DNA of 64,000 bases from Cryoendolithus antarcticus. Lineage: Eukaryota; Ascomycota; Dothideomycetes; Cladosporiales; Cladosporiaceae. Numbering within the stretch: position 1 is the stretch's first letter; every line of letters starts with the position of its first letter. Shown piece after piece: positions 50,270-61,278 of the stretch. The position numbers and the translations under genes are program-made. The stretch lies in NCBI GenBank assembly GCA_002077065.1, contig NAJO01000027.1, forward strand, positions 496,001-560,000, written 5' to 3'. Below the pieces are notes generated by a model, which worked only from the letters and a program-made list of their open reading frames with translations, was not told where the DNA came from and did not search any database.

Positions 50270-51360
50270 GGTGGCGGTGGTAAACAGGTAAGGACTGAAG
50301 TGGTGGTGTATAGTGAGGTGTTGTCAAGATGGCGCATGCGAGGAAAGATGTATCGACTTGTGCCGTCACGAGCAATCAGATGCGATTCTTGCCCCGCCGG
50401 AAACATGCACATGACTCGCGGTCAACGGGTGATGTATCAGTTTGCTCTGACTCCCTTCTACTTTCAAGGTTTCCTTTTCGCCAACGTAATCTGTTGAGCT
50501 CGTGCGAATCAGTCCTTCCGCATGTGAACACGGACTCGACTCTCGCATCGACTACTGCAAATTGAGACCAGATGGAATGATGGCGAGCGACTTGTACTAC
50601 TGGGGCTTCCACTGGGGCTTTCCCTCTGCCCTCTGATGGCGCTCTCGTGGTCTTTCCTACGGATCATCCCTGGGCGGCCTTGCATATCCAATCATGAAGA
50701 CGGCAGCGCGCGCAGGAGAGACCATGCCCACTGAAGGACCAGACCTGTGCCCACTCCAATGAGACTCTCAGTATCAGTCCTATGCAACGGACACTCGCTC
50801 ACTGTCCTCTCTCACGCAAGTGGAGCCTCTTTGCGCGTTCGAACCCACTGCGCCGCCAAAATCATAGCGCAAATGTGAGAGGCTGTTGTACCTTCGTAGG
50901 TATACAGAGACGCCTTGCCTTTCCTTCGCTTTCAATCACGACTTCTGTAACCAGAAAGGTGTAAGTGCACTGCGGATGGACTTCGACATCCGAAATATGG
51001 ACAATCTGTACACTTGTGGCTTTCATCGTCAGGTTACCGTCATGCAGAGTGCGACGATGCCGCAGTGTCCATCACGTGAGATACTTGGCGCTTGTGCCTC
51101 GCATTCTCTTGGCCGTTCCACGAACCAAATCTGGGTGCGCCATGGGGTGAGCAAGACCAAGGAGGAGTGGCTCCGAGGTCTTTCATATCTCCTACAAATA
51201 CACAGTTTCGTGTCTATGCAGAATGCAGGAAGGTCCAGTCAGTTTCGCATTGACAATGGCCACCTCACTGATCATTCTTTCACTGGCTTGCCTATACTCC
51301 CCCTTACTACTTTCTGAATCACTTCATCAACGGTCTCCACTAATTCGAGACCCTTTGAAG
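50270..51360. other. Divergent promoter region, MTR10 / VWA gene
   Basis: About 1.1 kb. An open frame at 50886-51317 plus has no recognisable features. The frame of the VWA gene is open from an ATG at 51223, but the later ATG at 51361 starts a clear signal peptide. Confidence 0.4.
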
Positions 51361-53807
51361 ATGCGCGTGTTCACGATAAAAACTTGCGTCTCGCTCATAG
51401 TATTGTTTGCATTGCAACAGACAAGAGGCTTGATCCCGACAGTTGGGTATTCCGTATATGGCTTTCTTGGCACCTCACACACGTCGATTACGAAACGGGC
51501 TATTGAAGCTCTGGACCTGCAGTACTTTCCAGTCAAGACTCTGACCAACTCTATGCGAAGGGCTAGGGACGAAATTGCCGCTGCGAATGCTCAAGTCGAT
51601 GAGACTGATGCGCACAATGCCCCCTCTCACTTCGATGGTGAAGGCTTCCCAGCTGGCCAAGATCGCTTGTCTGCTCTTCGTCTCGAGACAAAGTTCGGAC
51701 TAGCTGCTGGTGACGCGACTCGTGGTCGTCGTGCATTGGGCCAGGCTTTGCACACACTACAGGACTTCTACTCTCATAGCAACTGGATCGAATCTGGGCG
51801 CAAAGACATCAACCGAGATGTGCTCGGTCTCGATTCGAGCACGGCAATCGCAAGGCCAGATCCTTCTACTACGACCTGTCAGAATTGTACTACCTCTCTG
51901 GAAGAGAAAGCTGATCTTCGGTCACGCGAGTTCGACATCGGCTGCCAACAGGCCTGCAAGTCTCCAACAGACAGCCATGTAACACCTCTTCTCTGCGTGC
52001 TCCTCGCCGGATGCGACACCCAGGACTGTGCTAATAACCTGTTCACCAGTGGTGCGCTTACCAGCGGCTACTACTCCGAGGAGGGTCCTGAATACACTAA
52101 ACCCGGTGACCACAAATGTAGCCATGGCGGCATCTTCGATGGCTCTGCACAGGGCATTGAAGGGATCAACAAAGATAGCGTAATCTATACGCTTTCTCCA
52201 CATGCTTATTTGCACAAAGACGCTGTTGTTGTTGCACTTGAAGCTACAAAGGAATACATTCGATCGATACACGACGACTCGGACGTGACACCCGAGCAGT
52301 TCCGTCTGCTTATGGGCGCTGGACCAATGCTCGCGTTCGCGATCGATACTACTGGGTCAATGTCTAGTATCATCGAAGGCGTCAGAACAGAAGCCCGAAG
52401 CATTGTGCGAGCCAAGCTAGGCACAATCGATGAACCGATCTTGTATGTCGTATCACAGATCCAAGACCCCGGCACACATTACATTGCGACCTATACATCC
52501 GGAGCGGAGTTCGACACCGCAATCAATAATCTTGGTGCAGGTGGTGGAGACGACTGCCCTGAATTGGCAATGTCAGCTATCATCAACGCTCTGAACGCTT
52601 TGAGCGAAGGCGGAACGTTATTTGTTTACACTGACGCTGCAGCAAAGGACATCGATCTGGCATCTGAAGCCGCCGAGCTTGCACGACAGAAGCGCGTTCA
52701 GGTGTTCTCGATATTGTTCGCCAACGGCTGCACGTCGTCGGAGGGCTTCGATCTGTTAGCCGCAGCGTCCGGTGGCGAGGTACTGCAGCTCGGCTCGTCG
52801 AGTGAGCAGGAGCTGCTACGTCCCTCGCAGGCGCACTGGGGAATTCTGACACTGTTGGTATTGCTTCCATTACCGCAGCCGCGAGTGATGTGGCATTGAG
52901 AAGACGGCAGGAAATGAACGCTACTACACTGATCAAGGTACCTGTTGACAGCTCGATGACTCAACTGATCTTCTCTCTGAGCTCCATCACTGCCGGTCTA
53001 CTCATCACTCACCCAAACGGCACTTTAGTGAACGACACAGATCCCTCCGTCACTCGCACAGACCTTACAGGTGCGCAATTCTACATCATCACTTCACCGG
53101 AGCCTGGCATCTGGACCGTCGGGCTCACAGGCACCTCATCACTTGGCTTCTCCTTGACCATCAGCGGCGTCAGTTCCCTCGCGCTCACTTCGTTCGACTA
53201 CGTCGAGCTTCGTGGTCGACCGGGTCATGAAGGTTACTTTCCTGTGTCAATTCCTCCTGCACCGGGCTCTAGCGCCACAGTACTAGCCGAGATCGATGGC
53301 GCGTTCGCGGATGCAACGTTCCAGTACCGCACTCTCGGTGGCGAGCTGATAGCGAACATGAGCCTTACGAACGGTGGTGGGAATGTTGACGATCCGGTGG
53401 AAGGCAGCGTGTTCTATGGAAACGTCACCGTACCAACAGGCAATTACACAGTGTATGTCGTTGGGCATGACGGAACAGGCAGGGAGTTTCAGAGGGTGCT
53501 CGGTGCCACCTTCCTGGTCCCAGGTGGCAACGTCACGGTGTCGAGTCCGACGAACACGACATCTTCGACAATGACCATGAGCTCGACGAGCAGCTCGATC
53601 TCGGGCAGTAGCAGCAGTATCTCGTCGACTGTGTCGTATTCGAACACTACGAGCAGCTCGATCTCGTTGTCGACTTCCTTGAGTTGCACGGCATCGTCCT
53701 CGAGCTCGACCATAAGCACTACGACATCGTCAGGGACTTGTACGACCACTCCACCACACTCGAAGACGACGTCGAAACACTGTCATCATACTCGTTCGCA
53801 CGGCTAG
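51361..53807 (+). CDS. Secreted VWA-domain protein, VWA7/Het-C-like N-terminal region
   Basis: Preferred model: exons 51361-52801 and 52879-53807 with a 77 bp intron (GTGAGC, CTGAC, CCGCAG), giving 789 residues. Seen: signal peptide (MRVFTIKTCVSLIVLFALQQ), then GFLGTSHTSITKRAIE, HFDGEGFPAGQDRL, and GQALHTLQDFYSHSNWIE, a motif shared with animal VWA7 and resembling LEDFSAHSN of fungal Het-C. A VWA domain (about 320-490) has the metal-site motif DTTGSMS in MLAFAIDTTGSMSSI. The C-terminal part has beta-rich extracellular-type sequence and a Ser/Thr-rich tail (about 700-770) ending in HCHHTRSHG. The tail has no hydrophobic end, so a GPI anchor is unlikely. Alternative: a one-base frameshift near 52805 instead of the intron; see the findings. 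The role is unknown. Confidence 0.8.
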
Positions 53808-54880
53808 GATGCTTGGGGTCACCGGGGAGGAGATGACTGCTAATTCCGCATTTTCTCAAGGTTGCGAATGTGACCCAGAAGACTCCACGCGGACGTGACA
53901 CTCAGACTATGATTGAAAATCTTTCAGTATCATACTCCCGCTCCTTCAAGATTACGAGAACCTCAGCGAATGGAGCTTCTCCCAAAGCATTGGTATACTA
54001 CGCCACAGTGACGGACGATCTAAAAAAGCAGCGGCGAGAGTATTTTCAGACACAAATCGTGCTGCATACGCACTCTTACCGACGTAGTAGAGGCGACAGG
54101 ACATCTGCAGTGAGTATTATAGTAGCACAAGCCTCTTTAGACTTCTGGGACAGTCGAGGTAGCATACGAAGGCAGCAACATTGAGCATTGCTGAATCTGT
54201 TTAAGACGTGGGCATCGTTCACGTCGTTTCCGATGTAGAACTTGATCGATGCCTCTAGCCATGATCCTGCGCATCTTACAGCACTGTGTAGTTCCTCAAT
54301 ATCAGCGATCACTTTGGAGACTCGGGGTTCATATCGCTCTGGTGATGCCGACGGAAGTAGATGTAGAAGCCCGAATTTCTCTGCTTGTCACTGCGCTCGT
54401 ATGCGCCAGGCCGCTGGAGTCCAGCCTGCCGACAGTGCGAGATGAAGGCACTCAACATGACGGTGACAATGGCAATGCACTTTTCGCACCCTAGTTCACC
54501 GCAAGGTGCAGCAGCCTTGATGTGCACAAGGTAGCAAAACACTCATGTTGACGTTGAGGTCGAACGGACAGACTTTGCACCTTGCAGCTGAAGCTGGCAG
54601 TGGTTGGGCCATGTGGCATTGGGAGCTCTGGAGCTGGCATTGGACACGTCAAAAGCACTTCATCTGTCACATACGGGGTGGGAATGGCATCCAAAACAGG
54701 CAAGAGAGCTTGCTAGAGCTGCTCGAAGCTGTGCTGAACATCCTTGACGCACTACTAGACAGCTACAGTACATCAACGCAGCCGCCCACCGTGCTTCTCC
54801 CCGTCTACCACTACCACCCATACCTCACAGTATCTCTGTACAATCTCCACGTCCTACTTTTGCAGTGTAGCAACCCACAT
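53808..54880. other. Convergent intergenic region
   Basis: 1.07 kb between the VWA gene and the ATP9 stop codon. Open frames such as 54076-54312 minus and 54545-55018 plus have no recognisable motif. Nothing else was seen. Confidence 0.4.
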
Positions 54881-55492
<612 letters not shown>

Positions 55493-56086
55493 GTTGATCT
55501 TGGTGGTCCTTGCGACGGGGGTGTGCGGAGCGGTGATGGGGTGGTGTTGTGGGGATGTGTGGAGGTTAGCTTGTGTGGATGGTCGGAGTGTCTGGGGAGG
55601 AATTGCAAATGAAGGGGAGAAGTCGAGCACAGGCCGCGCTAACGCTCGGCTGGCCACAGCTTTTGGCATTGGGCCAGAATGCAAGCTCGGCTATTGCGTA
55701 GGTAGTTCCGAGATTACGCCTTTCCGTGATGGATCGAATATGACTTCGCTCTTCAGAGATTAAGATACATCATGCAACTATAAGTTGCACCACAATAGTG
55801 AGTTACTAGGAGAGTCGCCGTGGATAGAGGCATCTTGATAGCCTCGCATCAATTTTTCCATCTTGCCTCTCATCGACATGACATGGAGCAGGAGCAGGAC
55901 GCGGCGTGGTCGATAGCAGCATGAAAGAGACCCTCAGACTTCTGGCAATGGGAATATGCTACCTCTCGCAATGCCTTTCTCGTACGACTTACAATACAGC
56001 TTATGCCATGAAATAGTCTTGTATCGGCTAGAAGTGGAACATGGTGATCGTGTTTTGAGCTCATATATCAGGCTCAGCCAGTCGTC
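55493..56086. other. Intergenic region upstream of ATP9
   Basis: 594 bp between the ATP9 start codon and the stop of the amidohydrolase gene. It should hold the ATP9 promoter. Nothing else was recognised. Confidence 0.4.
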
Positions 56087-57407
56087 TCACGCAAACGTAC
56101 TGCACTTCAATCCCTTCGTCCATACACTTCGCAAGTTCAGCGTCTCGCCAATGTCCTCCAACGGATTACCCTCGATCAATACAAGGTCTGCCCTCAATCC
56201 AGGCTGGATACGACCACGATCGTGGAACCGGAACCGTCTCGCATTGATGGACGTAGCGGCTTTGAGGGCCTCCACGGGCGTGAACCCACACTTGTGTACG
56301 AGCAGGTGCAGCTCTTGATGGACTGATAGGCCCCATGCTGTGCCCACCGCTGGACCAGCAGCGTCGGACCCGCTGCGAAATGTCAGCAGTGCTAGCGGCG
56401 CAGTAACCCTTCAGGTAGAGGGGCACAAGAAGTCCGACTGATCAAGGAAGCACTTACACCACGACGTCCACGCCCGCTGCTTTTAGCTGCCGTAACGTCT
56501 CGTATGCATTGTCAACAGTACAGCCAGGCAACTTGGCGAAGTCCATGCACGTACACATATTATTTCTTGCATTTTCTGGTAGTAGGTGCTGAATACGTGG
56601 ATCATGCGCAAACTGCTCTTGCAACGCCTTCCCCTCGGTCGTCAGACTGCCCATAGCTGCTAACGTAGGGTTGAGGTGAGCACCGTTCTTCAGGTACGCA
56701 TCAATGACTTCCTGGTTCGGTGGCTGATCGGTGAATTGGTGCGTCAGTCCATCGACCCCAACGCCAAGTATGTCGAGTGTGTCCTTCCGGCAAGTAGCAT
56801 GAGCGACAGCGATCAAATCATTGGCGTGAGCCTCGTCAATCACAGCTTTCTGCAGCTCCAGACTAGGCATGTTAAATTCTGCACCCATGACGGTCCCACT
56901 CTCGTGCATGAGCTTGATGTAGTCCACCCCTTCGCTCACCCTCTCCCTGATATAATCCTTCGCATCTTGCTTCGTCTTCAACTTCGGCCAGGTGGCGACC
57001 TCAGCCAGTACGTGCGGGTCTTTACTATGCGCGAGCACGACCGGTCCTGGCCAGCCATTCTCGACCGTGGCCCCGAAGCTCGTGGTCTTTAGGTCTGCGC
57101 AGTCCCCTTCCTCTTCGATTTGCTTTCGGAGAGTGATGATGTTCGGGTACTCGTTGTGCATGTCGCATACTGTGGTAACGCCGAAGCGGAGACTTTGAGG
57201 TAGGGCGGTGGGAGCGGCAGAGTTGCAGTGGACATGGCAGTCTATGAGGCCGGGCAGGAGGGTGTGGGTAGGCGTCGTAGTGCTGGACGTCGCATCGACG
57301 CTGGTAATCTTGCCGTTCTCTACTGTGACGGTGCCGCAGGGAATAATCTCCTCTCCGTCAAAGATGCGGACATTGGGTATGTTGAAGGAAGACATGCTGG
57401 GGCTCAT
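56087..57407 (-). CDS. Metal-dependent amidohydrolase, imidazolonepropionase/prolidase-like
   Basis: Amidohydrolase superfamily enzyme hydrolysing an amide or cyclic amide; the substrate is not predictable. Exon 1 is 57407-56458 and exon 2 is 56372-56087, with an 85 bp intron (GTAAGT...CGCAG), giving 411 residues. Seen: VRIFDGEEIIPCGTVTVENG of the small beta domain, metal ligands in LLPGLIDCHVHCN, the carboxylated-lysine strand in GVDYIKLMHES, histidines in IAVAHATCR and DGLTHQF, and the metal Asp in GSDAAGPAVGTAWG, which is created by the splice. The end is PGLRADLVLIEGNPLEDIG, typical of the family. Relatives include ochratoxin-type amidases. The start could be the ATG at 57395 instead. Shares a 496 bp promoter with the next gene. 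Confidence 0.92.
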
Positions 57408-57903
57408 ATGAAATGGAAAAAATGTACACAATGGGACGACCTACCTTGAGCTGCTACTTGTGCGCATAAGAGCATTTGACGCCAAAGGATCGATGGCTGA
57501 CACAATGTACGAGCAATACCGAGCGGACTTAATAGCGAAAAGTATCGCGAGCCGGTGTGAAGGTCGAAGATGGGGCTGTCCACTGCAACGTATAGACTCG
57601 GTGTCACAATGATTGGTGGACGGCTGCGACGGTTCCTTGGCTGGGGAGTGGAGCTCAAGGCGGGCAGGCGCGGAGACATGAGACAGCACCGCATCATTGC
57701 ATGCATTGGGCTGTGTTACATTGCATGCATTGTGAGAGAGTCTGATGTTGTGGGAGTAGATTGACTGGGAAGTGAAAGACAAGCAGAGCAGCACTGTTCT
57801 CCCCTGTGGCATGACTGCAGGTGTTCCGCAAGCGCATGCATTGTAAGTCCGTTATCGTTTACTCGCTTCATCCTCATATCAAAGACCTCTTCATTCGATC
57901 ACA
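57408..57903. promoter_or_regulatory. Bidirectional promoter with repeated TGCATGCA-type motif
   Basis: Between two divergent amidohydrolase genes. ATTGCATGCATTG occurs twice, exactly, at 57696-57708 and 57720-57732 (24 bp apart). Its last ten bases, GCATGCATTG, recur at 57834-57843. The core TGCATGCA is a perfect palindrome, as dimeric regulator sites often are. CATGCATTG occurs once more at 60779-60787, in the other divergent promoter of this block. Regulator binding is inferred. Confidence 0.55.
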
Positions 57904-58965
57904 ATGGCGAATGATCTGCCCGACAAGATCGATGTTCACGTCCACTTCTTACCTCCCTCGTACCGACAAGCCTGCCTTGACAACGGCCATGGCAACCCAG
58001 ATGGCATGCCATACCTACCCGAATGGAGTGAGGAAGCCCACCTCGCCCTCATGGAGAAAAATGGCATCAAAAAGTCAATCTTGTCAATCTCCTCTCCAGG
58101 CACACATCTTGCGTACGGCAATGATCATCTTGCGGCCAAAGTGACTCGGGAATGCAACGCCTACGCGGCAGATTTGAAGAGACGCAAGCCTGATCAGTTC
58201 GGTTACTGGGCTAGTCTACCCTTACCTGCGGTCGATGAATCCCTGGCAGAGATTGCCAGAGCAGCAGACGAGGGCTGTGACGGCTATGTCGTGATGACGA
58301 ACGCCCATGGTCACTACCTAGGCGACTCTCTCTTCGATCCAGTCTTCGATGAGTTGAATAGGCGAGAGGCTACGATCTTCGTCCACCCGACATCGCCTTG
58401 CCTCGATTGCACGAACCAAACCCTGACGACAAATACGAATGCAACATCTTCTGCACCCACGAAGGCGACGCCTCTCGCGACTAACTTCCCAAACCCGATG
58501 CTCGAATTCCTCTTCGACACCGCCCGCATAGTCTCGAATCTCTTCCTCTCGGGCACCATCAAACGCTGCCCAAACATCAAGATCATCTTGCCTCATCTCG
58601 GTGGTGCGTTCCCACCTTTGCTTTCACGATGGACGGGTTTCAGCACTCTCGTGCCTTCAGGTTGGGAGCCCTACGCCGAAGAAAACGCGCGCAAAGCTCT
58701 GCAGAAGCAATTCTGGTTCGATCTGGCTGGCTTTCCGTTTCCGGGGCAGATTAAGGGATTAATGGATGGTGCTGGGATTGGGCACGAGAGATTGATGTAT
58801 GGAAGTGATTTCCCATTTACGAAGGCTGAGGGTGTGGAGTTCTTGAAGGGGAAGCTGGATGAGGGGATGAAGGCGATGTTCGAACAGGAGCAGGTTGAGG
58901 ATATGTATTGGCGGAACGCTGAAGGGCTGTTGAGAGGACGCGAGACTGCTACCGACGCTGCTTGA
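57904..58965 (+). CDS. Amidohydrolase-2 family decarboxylase, ACMSD / resorcylate-decarboxylase-like
   Basis: The family holds metal-dependent non-oxidative decarboxylases and hydrolases such as ACMSD and gamma-resorcylate decarboxylase (family knowledge). 353 residues in one exon. Seen: the HxH metal site in KIDVHVHFLPPSYRQA, then YLPEWSEEAHLALMEKNGIK, SILSISSPGTHLAYGN, ANRDNP-type loop replaced here by CNAYAADLKRRKPDQFGYWA, FVHPTSP with a metal-site His, LPHLGGAFPPLLSRW, and the metal Asp in MYGSDFPFTKAEG. This set matches functional members. The specific substrate cannot be told from sequence alone. The divergent neighbour is another amidohydrolase, and a maleylacetate-reductase-type gene lies 2.3 kb downstream, which would fit aromatic-acid breakdown. 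Confidence 0.9.
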   Translation: MANDLPDKIDVHVHFLPPSYRQACLDNGHGNPDGMPYLPEWSEEAHLALMEKNGIKKSILSISSPGTHLAYGNDHLAAKVTRECNAYAADLKRRKPDQFGYWASLPLPAVDESLAEIARAADEGCDGYVVMTNAHGHYLGDSLFDPVFDELNRREATIFVHPTSPCLDCTNQTLTTNTNATSSAPTKATPLATNFPNPMLEFLFDTARIVSNLFLSGTIKRCPNIKIILPHLGGAFPPLLSRWTGFSTLVPSGWEPYAEENARKALQKQFWFDLAGFPFPGQIKGLMDGAGIGHERLMYGSDFPFTKAEGVEFLKGKLDEGMKAMFEQEQVEDMYWRNAEGLLRGRETATDAA

Positions 58966-59384
58966 GATCAACAGATTGCTTGAGGTACGGTAGACTTGGC
59001 TGCAAGTGTAGAGCGAGAATCTTGTGTCAGTGAGAGAGCCTTCACACCGAGTAGGACTGCGTGTTAGACCGGCAAGCCGTCGCTGAACGATGTGCGTCTT
59101 CTTTCCGGTCTACTGTAGACAATAACGGCTATACTGAGCTGTTCGGCGTAAGTGGGACGACTCTGGACGTTGACGATGCCGACAAGAGCTTGACCGATTT
59201 CACATTGTTGATAGCTCAGGTAGAGGACCTAGCGCGGCTGGGCCGATATGTCATGCAAATCATTTTCAATTACTACCCAGTGTGTATCTATGCAGCGCTC
59301 ACAAGTACAACCCGAAATAAGCTCAAATGACTGATATTTTCCCTCTTCATTCTCCCACCGCCATCACACAGAAGCTACCTTCCA
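58966..59384. other. Convergent intergenic region
   Basis: Lies between the 3' ends of the decarboxylase-like gene and the short-chain dehydrogenase gene. Nothing was recognised. Confidence 0.45.
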
Positions 59385-60363
59385 CTACCACTTTGCCAGC
59401 TCCGTCTGGGTCCACTCCCACAGCTTCGCCGCCAGCTTGGTGTCTCGTGCCTGCGACGTAGTCCTCTTCGCCTTGATGCCGATTGGCTCGTAGTACATCC
59501 CATTGACCACACCCTTCGCGGTAGCAGCCCAGCACTGCGCGTAGTGCCCCTGCTCCACTGGCGTGGTTTTGCCAAAATTGAGAAGCAACACGGGCAGTCT
59601 AGTCAAGAACGTCGTATTCTCGAACAAGCCAGTGAGGATTACACCAGGATGGATAGACACCCATGTAATCTCTGGGTAGTGTGAAGCAAGCTCGTCCGTG
59701 TACAGCATCTGCGCGAGCTTGGACTGACCGTAGCGAGCCCATTTGTTCAACAACCCGAGGTTTGCTTGGCTAGACTTCAGTGTGGCGAAGTCAATGCCTT
59801 GCGACGGCGCTTGTTGGTAGGCGATTGAAGTCATGTTGATAACGCGGACGTCTGCACCAGGAAGCTTGGCGGTGTGCTGCAAGAGTGGCAGGAGCAGCTT
59901 GACCAGAAGTGCGTGACCTAGATGATTCGTGGCAAATTGAATCTCGTAGCCATCGGCACTGGTGGCTGGCGGTACCGCCATAATTCCAGCGTTCAGCATG
60001 AAGATGTCAAGGCGGTCAGTCGTGGACTTGATGGTTATAGCGCATTCTTGGACCGACGCGAGGGACGAGATGTCGCAGCGGACGAACGTGACCTTGACGT
60101 TCGGCGATTGCTTGCGAACGTCTTCAATCAATGCATTCGCGCTCTTCTCGTTACGACCGCTGAAGATGATCTGGGCTGGTTCGTGTTTGGCGAGTGCTCG
60201 GATGGAGCCTGATCCCAGACCTGCGGTGCCTGTTGAGGATGCTGTTAGTACTGCACACGGCTGCTCGAGCACTTAGGATCAAAGACTTACCACCTGTGAT
60301 GAAGATGACTTTACCCGCTAAGCTCGGGATTTCCTTGTCGGGATTGAAGTTGATGGAAGACAT
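59385..60363 (-). CDS. Short-chain dehydrogenase/reductase, retinol-dehydrogenase-like
   Basis: NAD(P)-dependent oxidoreductase of unknown substrate. Exon 1 is 60363-60291 and exon 2 is 60229-59385, with a 61 bp intron (GTAAGT...AACAG), giving 305 residues. Exon 1 encodes MSSINFNPDKEIPSLAGKVI and FITG. The splice completes the cofactor loop as TGGTAGLGSGSI. Then come FSGRNEKSANAL, RCDISSLASVQE, LNAGIMAVPP, the catalytic Ser in VINMTSIAYQQAP, and the YGQSKLAQ catalytic Tyr and Lys. IHPGVILTGLF follows. The Arg in FSGRNEKSA favours NADPH, by analogy. It belongs to the group of fungal WW-domain oxidoreductase and retinol dehydrogenase relatives. It diverges from the iron-type dehydrogenase gene across a 915 bp promoter. 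Confidence 0.93.
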
Positions 60364-61278
60364 TGTTGTTGATCGAGACGAAGGGTGGCTGCTTAGGTCG
60401 AGTGTCTATGTGAAGGGATGCTGTGTTCTTTCTATTGTTGAAGAGATGTCTGGACGATCTGAGAGCTGTCTGATACAAGGAGCAGGATGGATGTGATGAG
60501 TGATGAAAGAAATCGGGACTCTAGCTTGCCTTTATCAATGCTGGATGTGATCACCCCGCTGATGGCTATGTGCGTCGACGCGGCCCATCTTGAGCGCCGT
60601 CTATGGTTCACGGCCGTGATTCTCGCAGTCAGGTATCGCGATGGTAAAGACGACGCAGATCACCATGGGGAACTTGATGTGTGGAGGAACTCTGTCACGG
60701 CGCCGACTCCATCACTTGGCGATGGGCAAGTACGGCCGAGAGGGGAATGACGTTTTGAGGTCCGTCGTCCACCCGTCCCATGCATTGCATCCTTGCCGCA
60801 TGCTGCGTTGGTGCCGTGCGGCGATACCGCTGTGGTCAAGGTATCGAAAGCAACCCCCCAGCAGACTGTCAAGGAGAGGAAGCCATCGTAATGCAGCGCC
60901 GCATTAATGGCACTGTCCTGAGCCAAGCACTGCAAAAAGCTTACCTTGCTTACGGTATTCGACTTAGCTCCTCTCCGCTATTGCTCCGGCCACATCTCCC
61001 AGGCGGGGCTCGATAGACGCGTGAATGTTTATAAGCTCACACGTCATGCTGTTGTAGCAGTAGAAGAGGCAGTCCTTCCAATGCCACCTGGCGTAAGTAC
61101 TCTCCCCCGGTTCCATCTCACTCGCACAACAGTCCCTTTCTGTTCCCCAAGTCGAATCCACCAGGTCCCCAGATCAAGCTCGATCAGACTACTCTCAACA
61201 CGAAGCTGTCAGCCTGCTCGAAGCTATTGGCGCACCGAGGTTTCCAAAGTACCTGGGTCCACCCGACGGAAGAGCACC
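60364..61278. promoter_or_regulatory. Divergent promoter region with CATGCATTG motif
   Basis: 915 bp between the short-chain dehydrogenase and the iron-type dehydrogenase. It carries CATGCATTG at 60779-60787, the same nine bases found three times in the divergent promoter at 57.4-57.9 kb. Short open frames here are not recognisable. The frame of the next gene is open far upstream without protein-like features. Confidence 0.45.

Noticed and set aside
61000..61278. N-terminal extension of the iron-type dehydrogenase
   Set aside because: The frame is open upstream, but its sequence has no family similarity, and the ATG at 61279 gives the usual length.
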